Below, one piece after another: positions 1 to 8,676 of a stretch of DNA of 64,000 nt. Each line of letters opens with the position of its first letter. The stretch's first letter is position 1. The position numbers were made by a program, and so were the translations under genes. Source of the stretch: Bacillota bacterium (GTDB lineage: Bacteria > Bacillota > Clostridia > Lachnospirales > Cellulosilyticaceae); NCBI GenBank assembly GCA_023410675.1, contig JAEYPM010000066.1, positions 18,778 through 82,777 of the forward strand, written 5' to 3'. The notes under the pieces were generated by a model, which was given only the letters and a program-made list of their open reading frames with translations, was not told the origin of the DNA and did no database searches.

Positions 1-605
1 AAGAAATAGACTTTTTTGAGGAATATGAAGATATAGAAACCTTACCACCAGATGCTGAAGGTTATGAAGATTTACAATTTGCAAATAGTGATGATATAGG
101 TCAAGAAGATCTTTTAGCAGAAAATAGTGCAAGTACAATGCAAACCATACAAGCTGTCATTACTAAGAAAGCAGCGAGTATAAGCAATAAAGAAGAGGAG
201 AATGAAGCTCTTAAAGTAGATAAAAATCTAGATGTTGGGTATTTTGCTGAAGAAAAAATGCTTAGAGAACAAAGCAGAGCTTCTCAAATTGATCAATTGA
301 CTCAGTATGTAGCAAATGAAAATATTGATAAAGAATCAAAAGCTAAGGCCGCAGAAAATTTACTTATTATTCAAGAAAGAATTGAAAAAGAAAATAGTGC
401 AGAAGCTCTTCTAAGAGCCAAAGGTTTTAAGGAAGTCTATGTTAGAATGGATGATAATGCAGTAGATGTTGTAGTTAATAAAGCAGAACTTAGTGATGAA
501 GAAATTGCACAAATAGAAGAAATCGTACATAGAAAAACAGGATATAGCATTGGGAAAATCAGAATTACCCCTCTTAAAGGATCACTGCAAACAGAGAATA
601 ACTAA
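1..605 (+). CDS. spoIIIAH: Stage III sporulation protein AH, 5'-truncated by the window edge
   Basis: The frame is open from the first complete codon (position 3) to the TAA at 603-605, so the true start lies upstream and the ATG at 138 is internal. The visible part is an acidic linker followed by a C-terminal domain ending in a stretch with RKTGYSIGKIRI, typical of the ring-building SpoIIIAH domain. In the family an N-terminal membrane segment anchors the protein in the mother-cell membrane, and the outer domain binds forespore SpoIIQ to form the feeding-tube channel. Here the membrane segment is outside the window. It would be the last gene of a spoIIIAA-AH operon, because a strong terminator follows at once. 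Identity rests on the C-terminal domain and on the neighbouring nusB-to-spo0A gene order. Confidence 0.85.
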   Translation, partial: EIDFFEEYEDIETLPPDAEGYEDLQFANSDDIGQEDLLAENSASTMQTIQAVITKKAASISNKEEENEALKVDKNLDVGYFAEEKMLREQSRASQIDQLTQYVANENIDKESKAKAAENLLIIQERIEKENSAEALLRAKGFKEVYVRMDDNAVDVVVNKAELSDEEIAQIEEIVHRKTGYSIGKIRITPLKGSLQTENN

Positions 606-610
606 CTGAT

Positions 611-643
611 AAAAGGCAATTAGGCACCTCCTAATTGCCTTTT
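611..643 (+). terminator. Intrinsic terminator after spoIIIAH
   Basis: A perfect 14-bp stem (611-624 with 630-643) closes a 5-nt loop. The 3' arm ends in TTTT. It lies six bases after the spoIIIAH stop and just before a new promoter. Confidence 0.85.
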
Positions 644-654
644 GTAGAATTAAA

Positions 655-683
655 TTGCAACATCAGTTCTTTTTGTATATAAT
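655..683 (+). promoter_or_regulatory. Sigma-A type promoter of the Asp23-nusB-xse operon
   Basis: A TTGCAA -35 box (655-660) is followed by a 17-bp spacer and a perfect TATAAT -10 box (678-683). Transcription would begin near 690, 30 nt before the ATG of the Asp23 gene. This position rules out the longer reading frame that opens at the TTG at 655. Confidence 0.8.
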
Positions 684-720
684 AAATACAAAAAGAAGAA
701 TGAATACCAAGGGAGGTAAT

Positions 721-1104
721 ATGGTGGAGGAGCAAAATATAGTAGGTCTTGAAGTAGATCAAGAACAAGGACAGGTTCAGATAGCAGACGATGTAATAGC
801 AGTAATAGCAGAAATTGCAGCTTTAGAAGTAGAAGGAATGGCGAGTACTGGTCAACTTAAAACTGATTTTGTGCAAGCAATTAGCCGCAAAAAGACAGGA
901 AAAGGTATTAAAGTTGAGGTTGGAGAAGGCTGCGTATCTATAGATGTAACTGGAAATGTAAAATATGGGGTAAAAATACCAGAAGTATGTACAGAAGTAC
1001 AAAAAAAGGTTAAAAGCTCTGTTGAAACGATGACAGGACTTGAAGTAACCCAAGTTAATGTCCATATTGTGGGCGTTGTTTTTGAGAAAGAACCACAGGT
1101 ATAA
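721..1104 (+). CDS. Asp23/Gls24 family envelope stress protein (YqhY-like)
   Basis: This 127-residue protein has the Asp23/Gls24 fold signature: an IADDVIAVIAEIAALEVEGM-type helix, then a GKGIKVEVGEG strand region and a C-terminal NVHIVGVVFE strand. The family forms small acidic proteins associated with the membrane or cell wall. The copy beside nusB is called YqhY in B. subtilis, where it has been linked to control of acetyl-CoA carboxylase. The start at 721 follows GGGAGG at 711-716. GTG at 724 has slightly better spacing and remains possible. Upstream starts would overlap the promoter. accBC, its usual left neighbours in Bacillus, are absent. Confidence 0.85.
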   Translation: MVEEQNIVGLEVDQEQGQVQIADDVIAVIAEIAALEVEGMASTGQLKTDFVQAISRKKTGKGIKVEVGEGCVSIDVTGNVKYGVKIPEVCTEVQKKVKSSVETMTGLEVTQVNVHIVGVVFEKEPQV

Positions 1105-1105
1105 T
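1076..1105 (+). promoter_or_regulatory. Possible internal promoter before nusB
   Basis: TTGTTT (1076-1081), an 18-bp spacer and TATAAT (1100-1105) lie across the end of the Asp23 gene, 60 nt before nusB. The -10 is perfect and the -35 weak, so this is a tentative internal start. Confidence 0.3.
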
Positions 1106-1165
1106 ATTATAAGGTTAATTAGCTCATCCTAATATAAAAAGCTATATTGACCTTAGGAGGAAAAA

Positions 1166-1570
1166 ATGACAAGACGTGAAGCAAGAGAACTGATCATGCA
1201 AATGCTCTTTGAAAGCGAGTTTCATGAAGACTCAGATAGAGATGATTTATTTAATCAAAGAATTCAGGAAATAGAAGATTCAAAGGGTAAAGAATTTGTT
1301 ATAAAAGAATACCAAGGAATTATAAAGCACCAAGACGAAATAGATGCAATCATTCAAAAGTATTCACAAAATTGGGATATTAAGAGAATTGCAAAAGTAG
1401 ATCTAATGATTTTAAAACTTGCTGTGTATGAACTTCTATGGGAAAATGATATTCCAAAGAAGGTAGTCATTAATGAAGCTTTAGAGATTGCAAAGCTTTA
1501 TAGTACAGAGAAGTCACCAAAGTTTATTAATGGCATACTTGGACAGGTTATTGCATCTGTAGAGGAATAA
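1166..1570 (+). CDS. nusB: Transcription antitermination factor NusB
   Basis: The product is 134 residues, the normal length for NusB, an all-helical RNA-binding protein that joins NusE (S10) on boxA RNA to prevent premature termination of rRNA transcripts. The N-terminal TRREARELIMQMLFE and the C-terminal VVINEALEIAKLYSTEKSPKF segment before NGILGQV are family hallmarks. An AGGAGG at 1155-1160 gives ideal spacing to the ATG. Its stop lies three bases before the start of xseA, so the genes are co-transcribed. B. subtilis has folD between nusB and xseA, and that gene is missing here. Confidence 0.97.
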   Translation: MTRREARELIMQMLFESEFHEDSDRDDLFNQRIQEIEDSKGKEFVIKEYQGIIKHQDEIDAIIQKYSQNWDIKRIAKVDLMILKLAVYELLWENDIPKKVVINEALEIAKLYSTEKSPKFINGILGQVIASVEE

Positions 1571-1573
1571 ACG

Positions 1574-2773
1574 ATGAAGAGAAAAGCGGTTACTGTTTCA
1601 GAACTCAATAAATATGTTAGCAGACTTTTAGAAGATGATTTTATGCTCCATGATGTATGGATATTAGGCGAAGTATCTAATTGTAAATATCATCATTCGG
1701 GTCATATCTATTTTACAATAAAAGATAGTCTATCAAGTATAAGTGCAGTTATGTTTGAACGAGATGCAAAAAAACTTTCTTTTAAGCTCGTTGAGGGGAC
1801 TAAAATTTATGCAAAAGCTAGAATTACCCTTTATGAAAAGACAGGAACCTATCAAGCTTATGTATCACTTATTGAACTTCAAGGGATAGGTGTACTTTAC
1901 GAAAAGTTTGAGAAACTAAAACAAAAGCTTTCAGAGGAAGGCTTATTTGATGAGCAACATAAAAAGAAACTTCCTGTGTTTCCAGAAAAAGTAGGTATTA
2001 TTACCTCTATTACAGGAGCTGCTGTAAAAGATATTCTTCAAGTTGCAAAAAGAAGAAATTCAGGAATTCCAATTTATATTTATCCTACCCATGTACAGGG
2101 AGAATATGCTGAAAAAGAAATTATAGAGGCTATAAAAAAGGCAAATGAAGACAAAATAGTAGATGTATTAATCATTGGAAGAGGCGGAGGTTCTATTGAA
2201 GATTTGTGGGTGTTTAATGAAGAAGCACTTGCAAGAGCCATATTTGCATCTTCCATTCCTATTGTTAGTGCAGTTGGTCACGAGATCGATTTTACTATCT
2301 GTGATTTTGTCAGTGATAAGCGGGCACCAACACCTTCAGCAGCTGCAGAAATTGTATTTCCTTCTACAGAGGAATATACTGAAGTGATCGCAAGGTATCA
2401 AAGAACACTTCGCTATATAATGCAGAAATCCATTAGTCAAGCTAATGATAAGCTTGCTTCTTTGATGTCAAGGCCTGTCATGAAGCAAAAGGATAAATTA
2501 ATCCATGAGAAGATGCAGCAAGTAGATATACTCGCAAACAATCTCACTAAATCTTATAAAAATAGGCTGAAGGCTTTTACAAATGAGTATTTATTAAGAC
2601 TAGAACAACTTGAAAAGCTATCACCAATTGCCACATTAAAAAGAGGCTATAGCTTAGTAACGGATGAAAATGAAAAGGTTATTGGTTCGATTAAAGATGT
2701 AAAAGAGGATCAAATACTCAGTATTACAGTGACAGATGGAAGCTTTCATACAAAAGTAATCAAAGAGAGGTAA
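1574..2773 (+). CDS. xseA: Exodeoxyribonuclease VII large subunit
   Basis: This 399-residue protein has an N-terminal OB-fold nucleic acid binding domain (about 1-100, with SVSELNKYVSRLL-like start and GHIYFTIKD), followed by the catalytic domain with VGIITS, IIGRGGGSIEDLWVFN and SAVGHEIDFTICD, then a C-terminal coiled coil and GYSLV segment. With XseB it degrades single-stranded DNA to oligonucleotides. The start is set by GAGG at 1562-1565, inside the end of nusB. The gene is four bases upstream of xseB, the usual pairing. Confidence 0.97.
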   Translation: MKRKAVTVSELNKYVSRLLEDDFMLHDVWILGEVSNCKYHHSGHIYFTIKDSLSSISAVMFERDAKKLSFKLVEGTKIYAKARITLYEKTGTYQAYVSLIELQGIGVLYEKFEKLKQKLSEEGLFDEQHKKKLPVFPEKVGIITSITGAAVKDILQVAKRRNSGIPIYIYPTHVQGEYAEKEIIEAIKKANEDKIVDVLIIGRGGGSIEDLWVFNEEALARAIFASSIPIVSAVGHEIDFTICDFVSDKRAPTPSAAAEIVFPSTEEYTEVIARYQRTLRYIMQKSISQANDKLASLMSRPVMKQKDKLIHEKMQQVDILANNLTKSYKNRLKAFTNEYLLRLEQLEKLSPIATLKRGYSLVTDENEKVIGSIKDVKEDQILSITVTDGSFHTKVIKER

Positions 2774-2777
2774 AGAG

Positions 2778-3005
2778 ATGCCAAAAAAATCTGTAAAAGG
2801 TTTTGAAGCCAATATAGCAGAACTAGAAGCAATTATTAACAGTATGGAAAGTGGCGAATATACTTTGGAAGAAAGTATAAAAAAATATAAAGAAGGCATG
2901 ACACTTGCACTAGAGTGTCAAAATATTTTGAAGAAAGCAGAGCAAGAGATATATATTTATGAAGAAGAGTCTTTTAAGAAGTCTAGTGGAGATGAAGTAT
3001 TATGA
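2778..3005 (+). CDS. xseB: Exodeoxyribonuclease VII small subunit
   Basis: The 75-residue product shows the XseB pattern: FEANIAELEAIINSMESGEYTLEESIKKYKEGMTL split across two helices, with a charged tail. Several small subunits pack onto the coiled coil of XseA in the holoenzyme. It starts four bases after xseA behind GAGAGG, and its TGA overlaps the ATG of ispA (ATGA at 3002-3005), indicating translational coupling. Confidence 0.95.
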   Translation: MPKKSVKGFEANIAELEAIINSMESGEYTLEESIKKYKEGMTLALECQNILKKAEQEIYIYEEESFKKSSGDEVL

Positions 3006-3871
3006 ATTTAGAACACTTAGTGAGTACGATTAACAACTACTTAAAAGAATCTCTTCCTAAAGAATCACCTTATTTTGGAAAACTCTATGAGGCGATGAAT
3101 TATAGCTTAGATGCAGGTGGAAAGCGAATAAGGCCACTACTTATGTTATTGGTTTATGAAGCTTTAGGTGGCAAAGAGGATATATCAAGATACTTGTGTG
3201 CGATTGAAATGATACACACGTATTCTTTAATTCACGATGATCTTCCAGCTATGGATGATGACGATTTAAGAAGAGGAAGACCAACCAATCATAAAGTTTT
3301 TGGTGAGGCACTAGCAATCCTAGCAGGAGATGGACTTCAAAGCTATGCATTTGAATATATGCTAGAAGATGCATTAAGATATGAGGATATGAATAGAGTT
3401 AGAGCTGCCTATGTACTAGCAAATGCTAGTGGCATTTTTGGAATGATTGCAGGACAAGTATTAGATATAGAGAGTGAAAATAAAAGGATTGATAAAGACA
3501 CGCTAGATATTTTGCAGCTTAATAAGACAGGTGCACTTATTTGTGCAGCCACTAAAATGGGTGCTATTCTTGCCGGAGCAAGTAACAAAGAAATCAATCT
3601 TTTTGAAGCTTATGGTAAATACCTAGGGAAAGCTTTCCAAATTATTGATGATTTATTAGATAAAACGTCAACAGTTGAGGAATTAGGAAAACCAATCAAT
3701 AGTGATGAAAAAAATCATAAAAACACGTATCTATGCTTTTATAGTGAAAAAGAGTGTTATGAGATAGCAGGTGAACTGACCAATAAAGCTATTAAGGCAC
3801 TAGAGGGTATCAATGCTGAGACATTTTTGCTAAAAAATCTAGCAAAAGACTTAATAAATAGGAGAAATTGA
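3002..3871 (+). CDS. ispA: Polyprenyl (farnesyl/geranyl) diphosphate synthase
   Basis: This 289-residue trans-prenyltransferase carries both aspartate-rich motifs: DDLPAMD at residues 79-85 and DDLLD at 216-220. It also has the GGKRIRP substrate-binding stretch near 39-45. It would condense DMAPP or GPP with IPP to make short-chain prenyl diphosphates for quinones and cell-wall lipid carriers. It sits between xseB and dxs, so two isoprenoid genes share this operon as in B. subtilis. The DDLPAMD form with a four-residue gap points to a bacterial FPP synthase. The exact chain length of the product cannot be read from sequence alone. Confidence 0.93.
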   Translation: MNLEHLVSTINNYLKESLPKESPYFGKLYEAMNYSLDAGGKRIRPLLMLLVYEALGGKEDISRYLCAIEMIHTYSLIHDDLPAMDDDDLRRGRPTNHKVFGEALAILAGDGLQSYAFEYMLEDALRYEDMNRVRAAYVLANASGIFGMIAGQVLDIESENKRIDKDTLDILQLNKTGALICAATKMGAILAGASNKEINLFEAYGKYLGKAFQIIDDLLDKTSTVEELGKPINSDEKNHKNTYLCFYSEKECYEIAGELTNKAIKALEGINAETFLLKNLAKDLINRRN

Positions 3872-3881
3872 GGGTATTAGG

Positions 3882-4328
3882 ATGGCACATTTAGAGCAAC
3901 TTTTAAATAATCATATGCTAGGCGTTGCAATCTTAAGCTGGCTGGTTGCCCAGATTCTTAAGGTGTTTGTTTCATTATTTAATGAAAAGAAACTGAATTT
4001 ATCAAAAGTGTTTTCTTCAGGAGGGATGCCTAGTTCTCATACGGCTTTTGTTATGACGCTTACTGTGTCCATTGGACAAACGCAAGGGTATGATACGCCC
4101 CTCTTTGCCGCCGTTGCTGTACTGAGTTTTATTGTGATGTATGATGCAGCTAATGTAAGATTAGAAGCAGGAAAGCAAGCAGCAATTCTTAACAAACTTA
4201 TTGAAACTTTAGAAGATCCTACGTTAAATGCAGAAAAAAAACTTAAAGAGCTTTTAGGACACACAAAATTGCAAGTAGGAGCAGGGGCTATACTTGGTAT
4301 AATAATCGCATTACTATTTTATAGGTAA
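3882..4328 (+). CDS. Divergent PAP2 / DUF212 membrane protein (YuiD-like)
   Basis: The 148-residue protein has an N-terminal hydrophobic stretch, the SSGGMPSSHTAFV motif near 45-57, YDAANVRLEAGKQA in the middle and a C-terminal hydrophobic helix. These define the DUF212 (acid phosphatase/VanZ-related) family, including B. subtilis YuiD. The GMPSSH motif resembles the PSGH phosphatase signature of PAP2 enzymes, so action on a lipid phosphate is plausible but unproven. Its place between ispA and dxs suggests a link to polyprenyl phosphate metabolism, which is inference. It starts ten bases after ispA. Confidence 0.85.
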   Translation: MAHLEQLLNNHMLGVAILSWLVAQILKVFVSLFNEKKLNLSKVFSSGGMPSSHTAFVMTLTVSIGQTQGYDTPLFAAVAVLSFIVMYDAANVRLEAGKQAAILNKLIETLEDPTLNAEKKLKELLGHTKLQVGAGAILGIIIALLFYR

Positions 4329-4621
4329 TATGCGACACGACTTATGACACATTTTCCAAAATATAAGAAGAGGCGATCTAGTGTAGAATATGGTGACATA
4401 TCTAAATTCTATTTAAAGGAAACCACTTTTTTTGGTGGCAAAAGAGTATGGAATTGGGAAAACCTGTTGGACTATATACCACAAAATATACATTATATAT
4501 TGTCATATATTTTGAGAAGTGGGTGATAAGTTGGAAGCAGAAGGAGTACTTATTTATGCCAAACACTAAAAATGTAGGATTAAAAAAGTAATCCAATCAT
4601 TATCATTAAAGAAGGTGTCAT
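4329..4621 (+). other. 293-base non-coding leader upstream of dxs
   Basis: No convincing gene was found. A 60-codon frame at 4344-4526 lacks a ribosome site and resembles nothing I know. Structure is present: CCAC/GGTGG arms flank a T-run at 4423-4438, and ACCAC plus an AT stretch (4478-4490) can pair with 4506-4522. A weak TTGGAC-18-CATTAT promoter lies at 4467-4496. I recognise no known riboswitch. AAAGAAGGTG at 4608-4617 is the dxs ribosome site. Confidence 0.4.
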
Positions 4622-6490
4622 ATGCTTAAAGTCTTAAGAACAATAAATACACTGAAAGACTTGAAAAAACTAGATAAGGATGAATTAAAAGTATTAGCTA
4701 AAGACATAAGATATTTTTTAATCAAATCTCTTTCTAGAACAGGAGGACATTTAGCGTCCAATCTAGGTGTTGTGGAATTAACTATAGCACTTCATTATAT
4801 TTTTGATTCTCCAGAAGATAAGATCATTTGGGATGTGGGGCATCAAAGCTATGTGCACAAAATATTAACTGGAAGACGCGACTCATTTAAGACACTAAGA
4901 CAAGCTGATGGAATGAGTGGTTTTCCAAAAAGAAAAGAAAGTGTTCATGATATATTTGAAACTGGTCATAGCTCTACTTCAATATCTGCAGCTTTAGGGA
5001 TTGCTAAGGCTCGTGATTTGCATGGAGATAAAAATCATGTAATAGCAGTAATTGGGGATGGGGCTCTAACCGGCGGCATGGCATTTGAGGCACTCAATAA
5101 CCTTGGGAAAGAAAACACAAATCTAATTATTGTATTAAATGATAATGAAATGAGTATCTCCAAAAATGTTGGAGCAATAGGAAAGTATTTAAATAAACTG
5201 CGTTCAAGTAAGGATTATATAAAAGTAAAACAAGGGGTAGAAGGTACTTTAAAACAAGTGCCAACCCTTGGTGAATACATGATAAAGGGTCTTAAAAGAA
5301 CAAAAGATAGTTTGAAAAGAGTTCTTATTCAAAACACTTTGTTTGAACAAATGGGTGTTAGATATCTTGGACCTATTGATGGCCATAATTTTGATGAATT
5401 GCTTGCTATATTTGATGCAGCAAAGAACGTAGAAGGACCTGTTCTTATTCATGTAAAGACAAAGAAAGGCAAGGGCTATAAGGTTGCTGAAGAAGATCCA
5501 AGCAAATATCATGGAATCACGCCATTTGATATAGAAACTGGAGAAGTCCTAAGAAAACCAGGAGAGATAACATTTTCTGAGGGTTTTTCTAAAGCTATGT
5601 TAAGCTTAGGGAATGAAAATGAAAAGATTGTTGGCATTACAGCAGCTATGACTGAAGGCACAGGACTTTTGCCTTTCGCAAAGGCATATCCTAAAAGGTT
5701 TTTTGATGTAGGGATAGCAGAGCAGCATGCAGTGACCTTTGCAGCAGGCTTGGCGAGTTCAGGCTATAGACCTGTTGTTGCAATTTATTCGTCATTTATT
5801 CAAAGAGCCTATGACCAAATTTTACATGATGTGTGTCTGCAAAAATTACCTGTAATTTTTGCAATAGATCGAGCAGGTCTAGTTGGAGAAGATGGAAGCA
5901 CGCATCAAGGGATATTTGATGTCTCTTTTTTAAGTACAATGCCTAACATAAAAATACTATCCCCTAAGATGCCAGAGGAAATGGAATCATGTATGCGTTA
6001 TGCATTAGAGCAAGATGATCCCATAGCAATTAGATACCCTAGAGGAAGTATAACCATAGATAAGGACTATCAATTAGATTATGTAGATTGTTGTTATAAA
6101 TTTCTAAATAAAGGCAATAGTATTGTTATATTGACCTATGGGCGCTTTGTTAAAACAGCTTTAGAAGTGATGGAGCTTTTTAAAGCTCAAGGTATCAATA
6201 TCTCAGTAGTAGAAGCACCATGTGTCTATCCTATAGATTATAAAGCATTAGATAGCATTTTGTTAGCACATGACTATGTGTTTACTGTAGAAGATAACAT
6301 TGTAAGTGGTGGATTAGGAGAAAAAGTACTAGCCTATTTAGCATCTACAGGTTATCCGGCTAAGGGATATACCTTTGGTTATCAAGAGGGCGTTATTCAT
6401 CATGGTAAAGTGGATATACTTATTGAAAGATGTGGACTGGATAAAGAGGGAATTTTCGAAAAGATAAAGTGTATTACAAACTTACCCTAG
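4622..6490 (+). CDS. dxs: 1-deoxy-D-xylulose-5-phosphate synthase
   Basis: The 622-residue enzyme condenses pyruvate and glyceraldehyde 3-phosphate with thiamine diphosphate, the first step of the MEP isoprenoid pathway. The N-terminal domain has GHQSYVHKILTGR and the TPP motif GDGALTGGMAFEALNN followed by LNDNEMSIS. The transketolase pyrimidine domain has DVGIAEQHAVTFAAGLA and DRAGLVGEDG, and the C-terminal domain has VEDNIVSGGLGE. It is a normal full-length form. AAGAAGGTG precedes the ATG. With ispA it gives this operon the entry and an elongation step of isoprenoid synthesis. Confidence 0.97.
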   Translation: MLKVLRTINTLKDLKKLDKDELKVLAKDIRYFLIKSLSRTGGHLASNLGVVELTIALHYIFDSPEDKIIWDVGHQSYVHKILTGRRDSFKTLRQADGMSGFPKRKESVHDIFETGHSSTSISAALGIAKARDLHGDKNHVIAVIGDGALTGGMAFEALNNLGKENTNLIIVLNDNEMSISKNVGAIGKYLNKLRSSKDYIKVKQGVEGTLKQVPTLGEYMIKGLKRTKDSLKRVLIQNTLFEQMGVRYLGPIDGHNFDELLAIFDAAKNVEGPVLIHVKTKKGKGYKVAEEDPSKYHGITPFDIETGEVLRKPGEITFSEGFSKAMLSLGNENEKIVGITAAMTEGTGLLPFAKAYPKRFFDVGIAEQHAVTFAAGLASSGYRPVVAIYSSFIQRAYDQILHDVCLQKLPVIFAIDRAGLVGEDGSTHQGIFDVSFLSTMPNIKILSPKMPEEMESCMRYALEQDDPIAIRYPRGSITIDKDYQLDYVDCCYKFLNKGNSIVILTYGRFVKTALEVMELFKAQGINISVVEAPCVYPIDYKALDSILLAHDYVFTVEDNIVSGGLGEKVLAYLASTGYPAKGYTFGYQEGVIHHGKVDILIERCGLDKEGIFEKIKCITNLP

Positions 6491-6505
6491 AAAGAGGGTT
6501 TATAT

Positions 6506-7312
6506 ATGGAAGAAAAAGAAAGACTAGATTTACTCATTGTGCAAAGAGCACTTGCAGAGTCAAGAGAAAAAGCAAAAGCATATATTATGGCTGGCGTTGT
6601 TTTTGTGGATGGACAAAAGGAAGACAAGCCAGGGACAAAGGTAAAAAAGTCTGCACAAATAGATGTAAAACAAAAAATGAAATATGTAAGTAGAGGTGGC
6701 TACAAACTAGAGAAGGCATTAGAAGCTTTTCCTATTGACTTGATAAATAAGATTTGTATGGATATAGGGGCTTCTACAGGTGGATTTACGGATTGCATGC
6801 TTCAAAATGGAGCATTAAAGGTTTATGCTATTGATGTTGGTTATGGGCAGCTGGCATGGTCTTTAAGGCAAGACGATAGAGTCATTTGTATGGAAAAGAC
6901 AAATATAAGATATGTTACTCAAGATAAAATTGGAGAAGCAATAGATTTTAGTTCAATTGATGTTTCCTTTATTTCATTAACAAAGGTTTTTCCTGCATTA
7001 TATGATTTACTTGCTGAAGATGGAGATGCTGTTGCACTCATTAAGCCTCAGTTTGAGGCAGGAAGAGAAGAAATACAAAAACATGGTGTTGTAAAAGATG
7101 CTAAAGTGCATAAAAGAGTCATTCATGAAATATGGGATTTTGCAAAGTCAATAGGTTTTTATATATACGGACTTGATTTTTCACCAATCAAAGGACCTGA
7201 AGGAAATATTGAATATCTGATTTACTTATCAAAAAAGCAATCAACTGATCCTACAAATAAAGAAAGCTTAATAGAACAAGTAGTTGGTACTTCCCATCAA
7301 AGTTTATCATGA
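6506..7312 (+). CDS. tlyA: TlyA family rRNA (cytidine-2'-O)-methyltransferase / hemolysin-like protein
   Basis: This 268-residue protein has an N-terminal S4 RNA-binding domain (ERLDLLIVQRALAESREKA, AGVVFVDG) and a C-terminal FtsJ-like Rossmann methyltransferase with DIGASTGGFTDC, AIDVGYGQL and IDVSFISL. TlyA proteins 2'-O-methylate rRNA cytidines. The B. subtilis counterpart at this locus is YqxC. It begins 15 bases after dxs behind AGAGGG. The tail after the methyltransferase domain is short and not conserved. The catalytic specificity is inferred from the family. Confidence 0.92.
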   Translation: MEEKERLDLLIVQRALAESREKAKAYIMAGVVFVDGQKEDKPGTKVKKSAQIDVKQKMKYVSRGGYKLEKALEAFPIDLINKICMDIGASTGGFTDCMLQNGALKVYAIDVGYGQLAWSLRQDDRVICMEKTNIRYVTQDKIGEAIDFSSIDVSFISLTKVFPALYDLLAEDGDAVALIKPQFEAGREEIQKHGVVKDAKVHKRVIHEIWDFAKSIGFYIYGLDFSPIKGPEGNIEYLIYLSKKQSTDPTNKESLIEQVVGTSHQSLS

Positions 7313-7322
7313 GGAGGCATAT

Positions 7323-8183
7323 ATGAAGGTTATTGGCGTTGTTCCTAATCTTGAAAGGGACAAGGAATTGTTTACAACAAAAAAGCTTATTGAAAACCTA
7401 AAGAAAAAAAACATTTCTGTATATGTCAGTAAACAAATTGCATTGTGCATACAGGATGAGGCTATTGGGCTTAGCGAAGAAGAACTATACAAAACATGTG
7501 ATGTTATTATTGCCATAGGAGGAGATGGAACGATTTTAAGCAGTGCACAAAATGCTTCATTATCGGGTATTCCTGTTTTAGGCATTAATCAAGGCAGATT
7601 AGGGTTTTTAGCTGATATAGAAATTGATGCTATTGATGAGCTCATTGAAAAGCTTTTAAATAGAGATTATAAGATTGAAGAGCGTATGATGCTTCAGACA
7701 AAAGTAACACAGCCAAATGGTAAAGAGGAAATTTTCTATGCCGTAAATGATGTTACGGTTACAAGAGGAAGTTTTTCTAGGATGGAGGACTTTAAGATAT
7801 ATGCAAACAATGAGCTTGTGGATGTTTATCCTGCAGATGGGATCCTTGTTGCAACGCCAACAGGCTCTACAGCCTATAACTTATCAGCAGGTGGACCTAT
7901 TGTCGTTCCCACTGCTAAAGCACTTATTGTTACGCCGATTTGTCCACATACCATTTACTCTAGGTCAATCATCATGTCACATTTAGATGTCATTCATATT
8001 AAAACGTGTAACTATGAAGGGGCAATGATGCAGTTATGTGTTGATGGAAAGCCAAAAGTTGATATTACACCTGCACATGATATTGAGGTGATGAAGTCGC
8101 CCTATATTTTAAAGCTTGTCAAAACTTCTCACTTAAGCTTTTTTGAAATATTAAGGAATAAAATTGTAGAGAGGCGAAAGTAA
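7323..8183 (+). CDS. nadK: NAD kinase
   Basis: The 286-residue product phosphorylates NAD to NADP. It contains GGDGT at residues 66-70, GINQGRLGFLADI, the NDVTVTRG segment, and the TPTGSTAYNLSAGGPIV nucleotide-binding loop. The frame is open further upstream (from 7284), but GAGGAGG at 7311-7317 and the conserved MKVIGVVPN start favour 7323. nadK lies between tlyA and argR here, an arrangement common in Clostridia but not in B. subtilis. Confidence 0.95.
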   Translation: MKVIGVVPNLERDKELFTTKKLIENLKKKNISVYVSKQIALCIQDEAIGLSEEELYKTCDVIIAIGGDGTILSSAQNASLSGIPVLGINQGRLGFLADIEIDAIDELIEKLLNRDYKIEERMMLQTKVTQPNGKEEIFYAVNDVTVTRGSFSRMEDFKIYANNELVDVYPADGILVATPTGSTAYNLSAGGPIVVPTAKALIVTPICPHTIYSRSIIMSHLDVIHIKTCNYEGAMMQLCVDGKPKVDITPAHDIEVMKSPYILKLVKTSHLSFFEILRNKIVERRK

Positions 8184-8184
8184 A

Positions 8185-8643
8185 ATGGGAATGAAAGAAC
8201 AAAGACAATCAGCAATATTAGATTTAATTCAAAAAAGAGAAATAGAAACACAAGATGAATTGGCTGAATCATTAGAAAGACAAGGGTTTAAAGTTACCCA
8301 AGCCACAGTGTCACGGGATATTCGTGAACTTAAACTAACAAAGGTGCCAACTAAGGCAGGTGGACAAAAGTATGTAGCTTTTTCTCACTATGACCAACAA
8401 GTCTCTGAGAAGGTTATAAGGGTGTTTAAGGATGCTTTTTTAAGTATGGATTATGCAGGAAATATTCTTGTCATAAAAACGCTTACAGGTATGGGAAATG
8501 CTGTAGCAGCTGCCATAGATGCCTTTGCTATCAAAGAGATAGTAGGAACATTAGCTGGAGACGATACAATTTTTTGTGCTATAAGAAATGCTAGAGAAAT
8601 GGACAGTGTTGCAAATCACTTTAAAAAAATACTTAATTCATGA
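8185..8643 (+). CDS. argR: Arginine repressor ArgR (AhrC)
   Basis: The 152-residue protein has the ArgR N-terminal winged helix (KEQRQSAILDLIQKREIETQDEL, then VTQATVSRDIRELKL) and the C-terminal hexamerisation and arginine-binding domain (TGMGNAVAAAIDAF, GTLAGDDTIFC). It represses arginine synthesis and may activate catabolism. It starts one base after nadK behind GAGGCG. No ARG box was recognised in the window, so its targets here are unknown. Confidence 0.96.
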   Translation: MGMKEQRQSAILDLIQKREIETQDELAESLERQGFKVTQATVSRDIRELKLTKVPTKAGGQKYVAFSHYDQQVSEKVIRVFKDAFLSMDYAGNILVIKTLTGMGNAVAAAIDAFAIKEIVGTLAGDDTIFCAIRNAREMDSVANHFKKILNS

Positions 8644-8676
8644 GCGTTCAATGGATAAAGAGTAGGGAGGGTCACT

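Noticed and set aside
655..720. Longer Asp23 start at TTG 655
   Set aside because: It would overlap the -35 and -10 boxes. GGGAGG at 711-716 supports 721.
4344..4526. 60-codon frame before dxs
   Set aside because: No ribosome site and no recognisable family; sits in a hairpin-rich leader.
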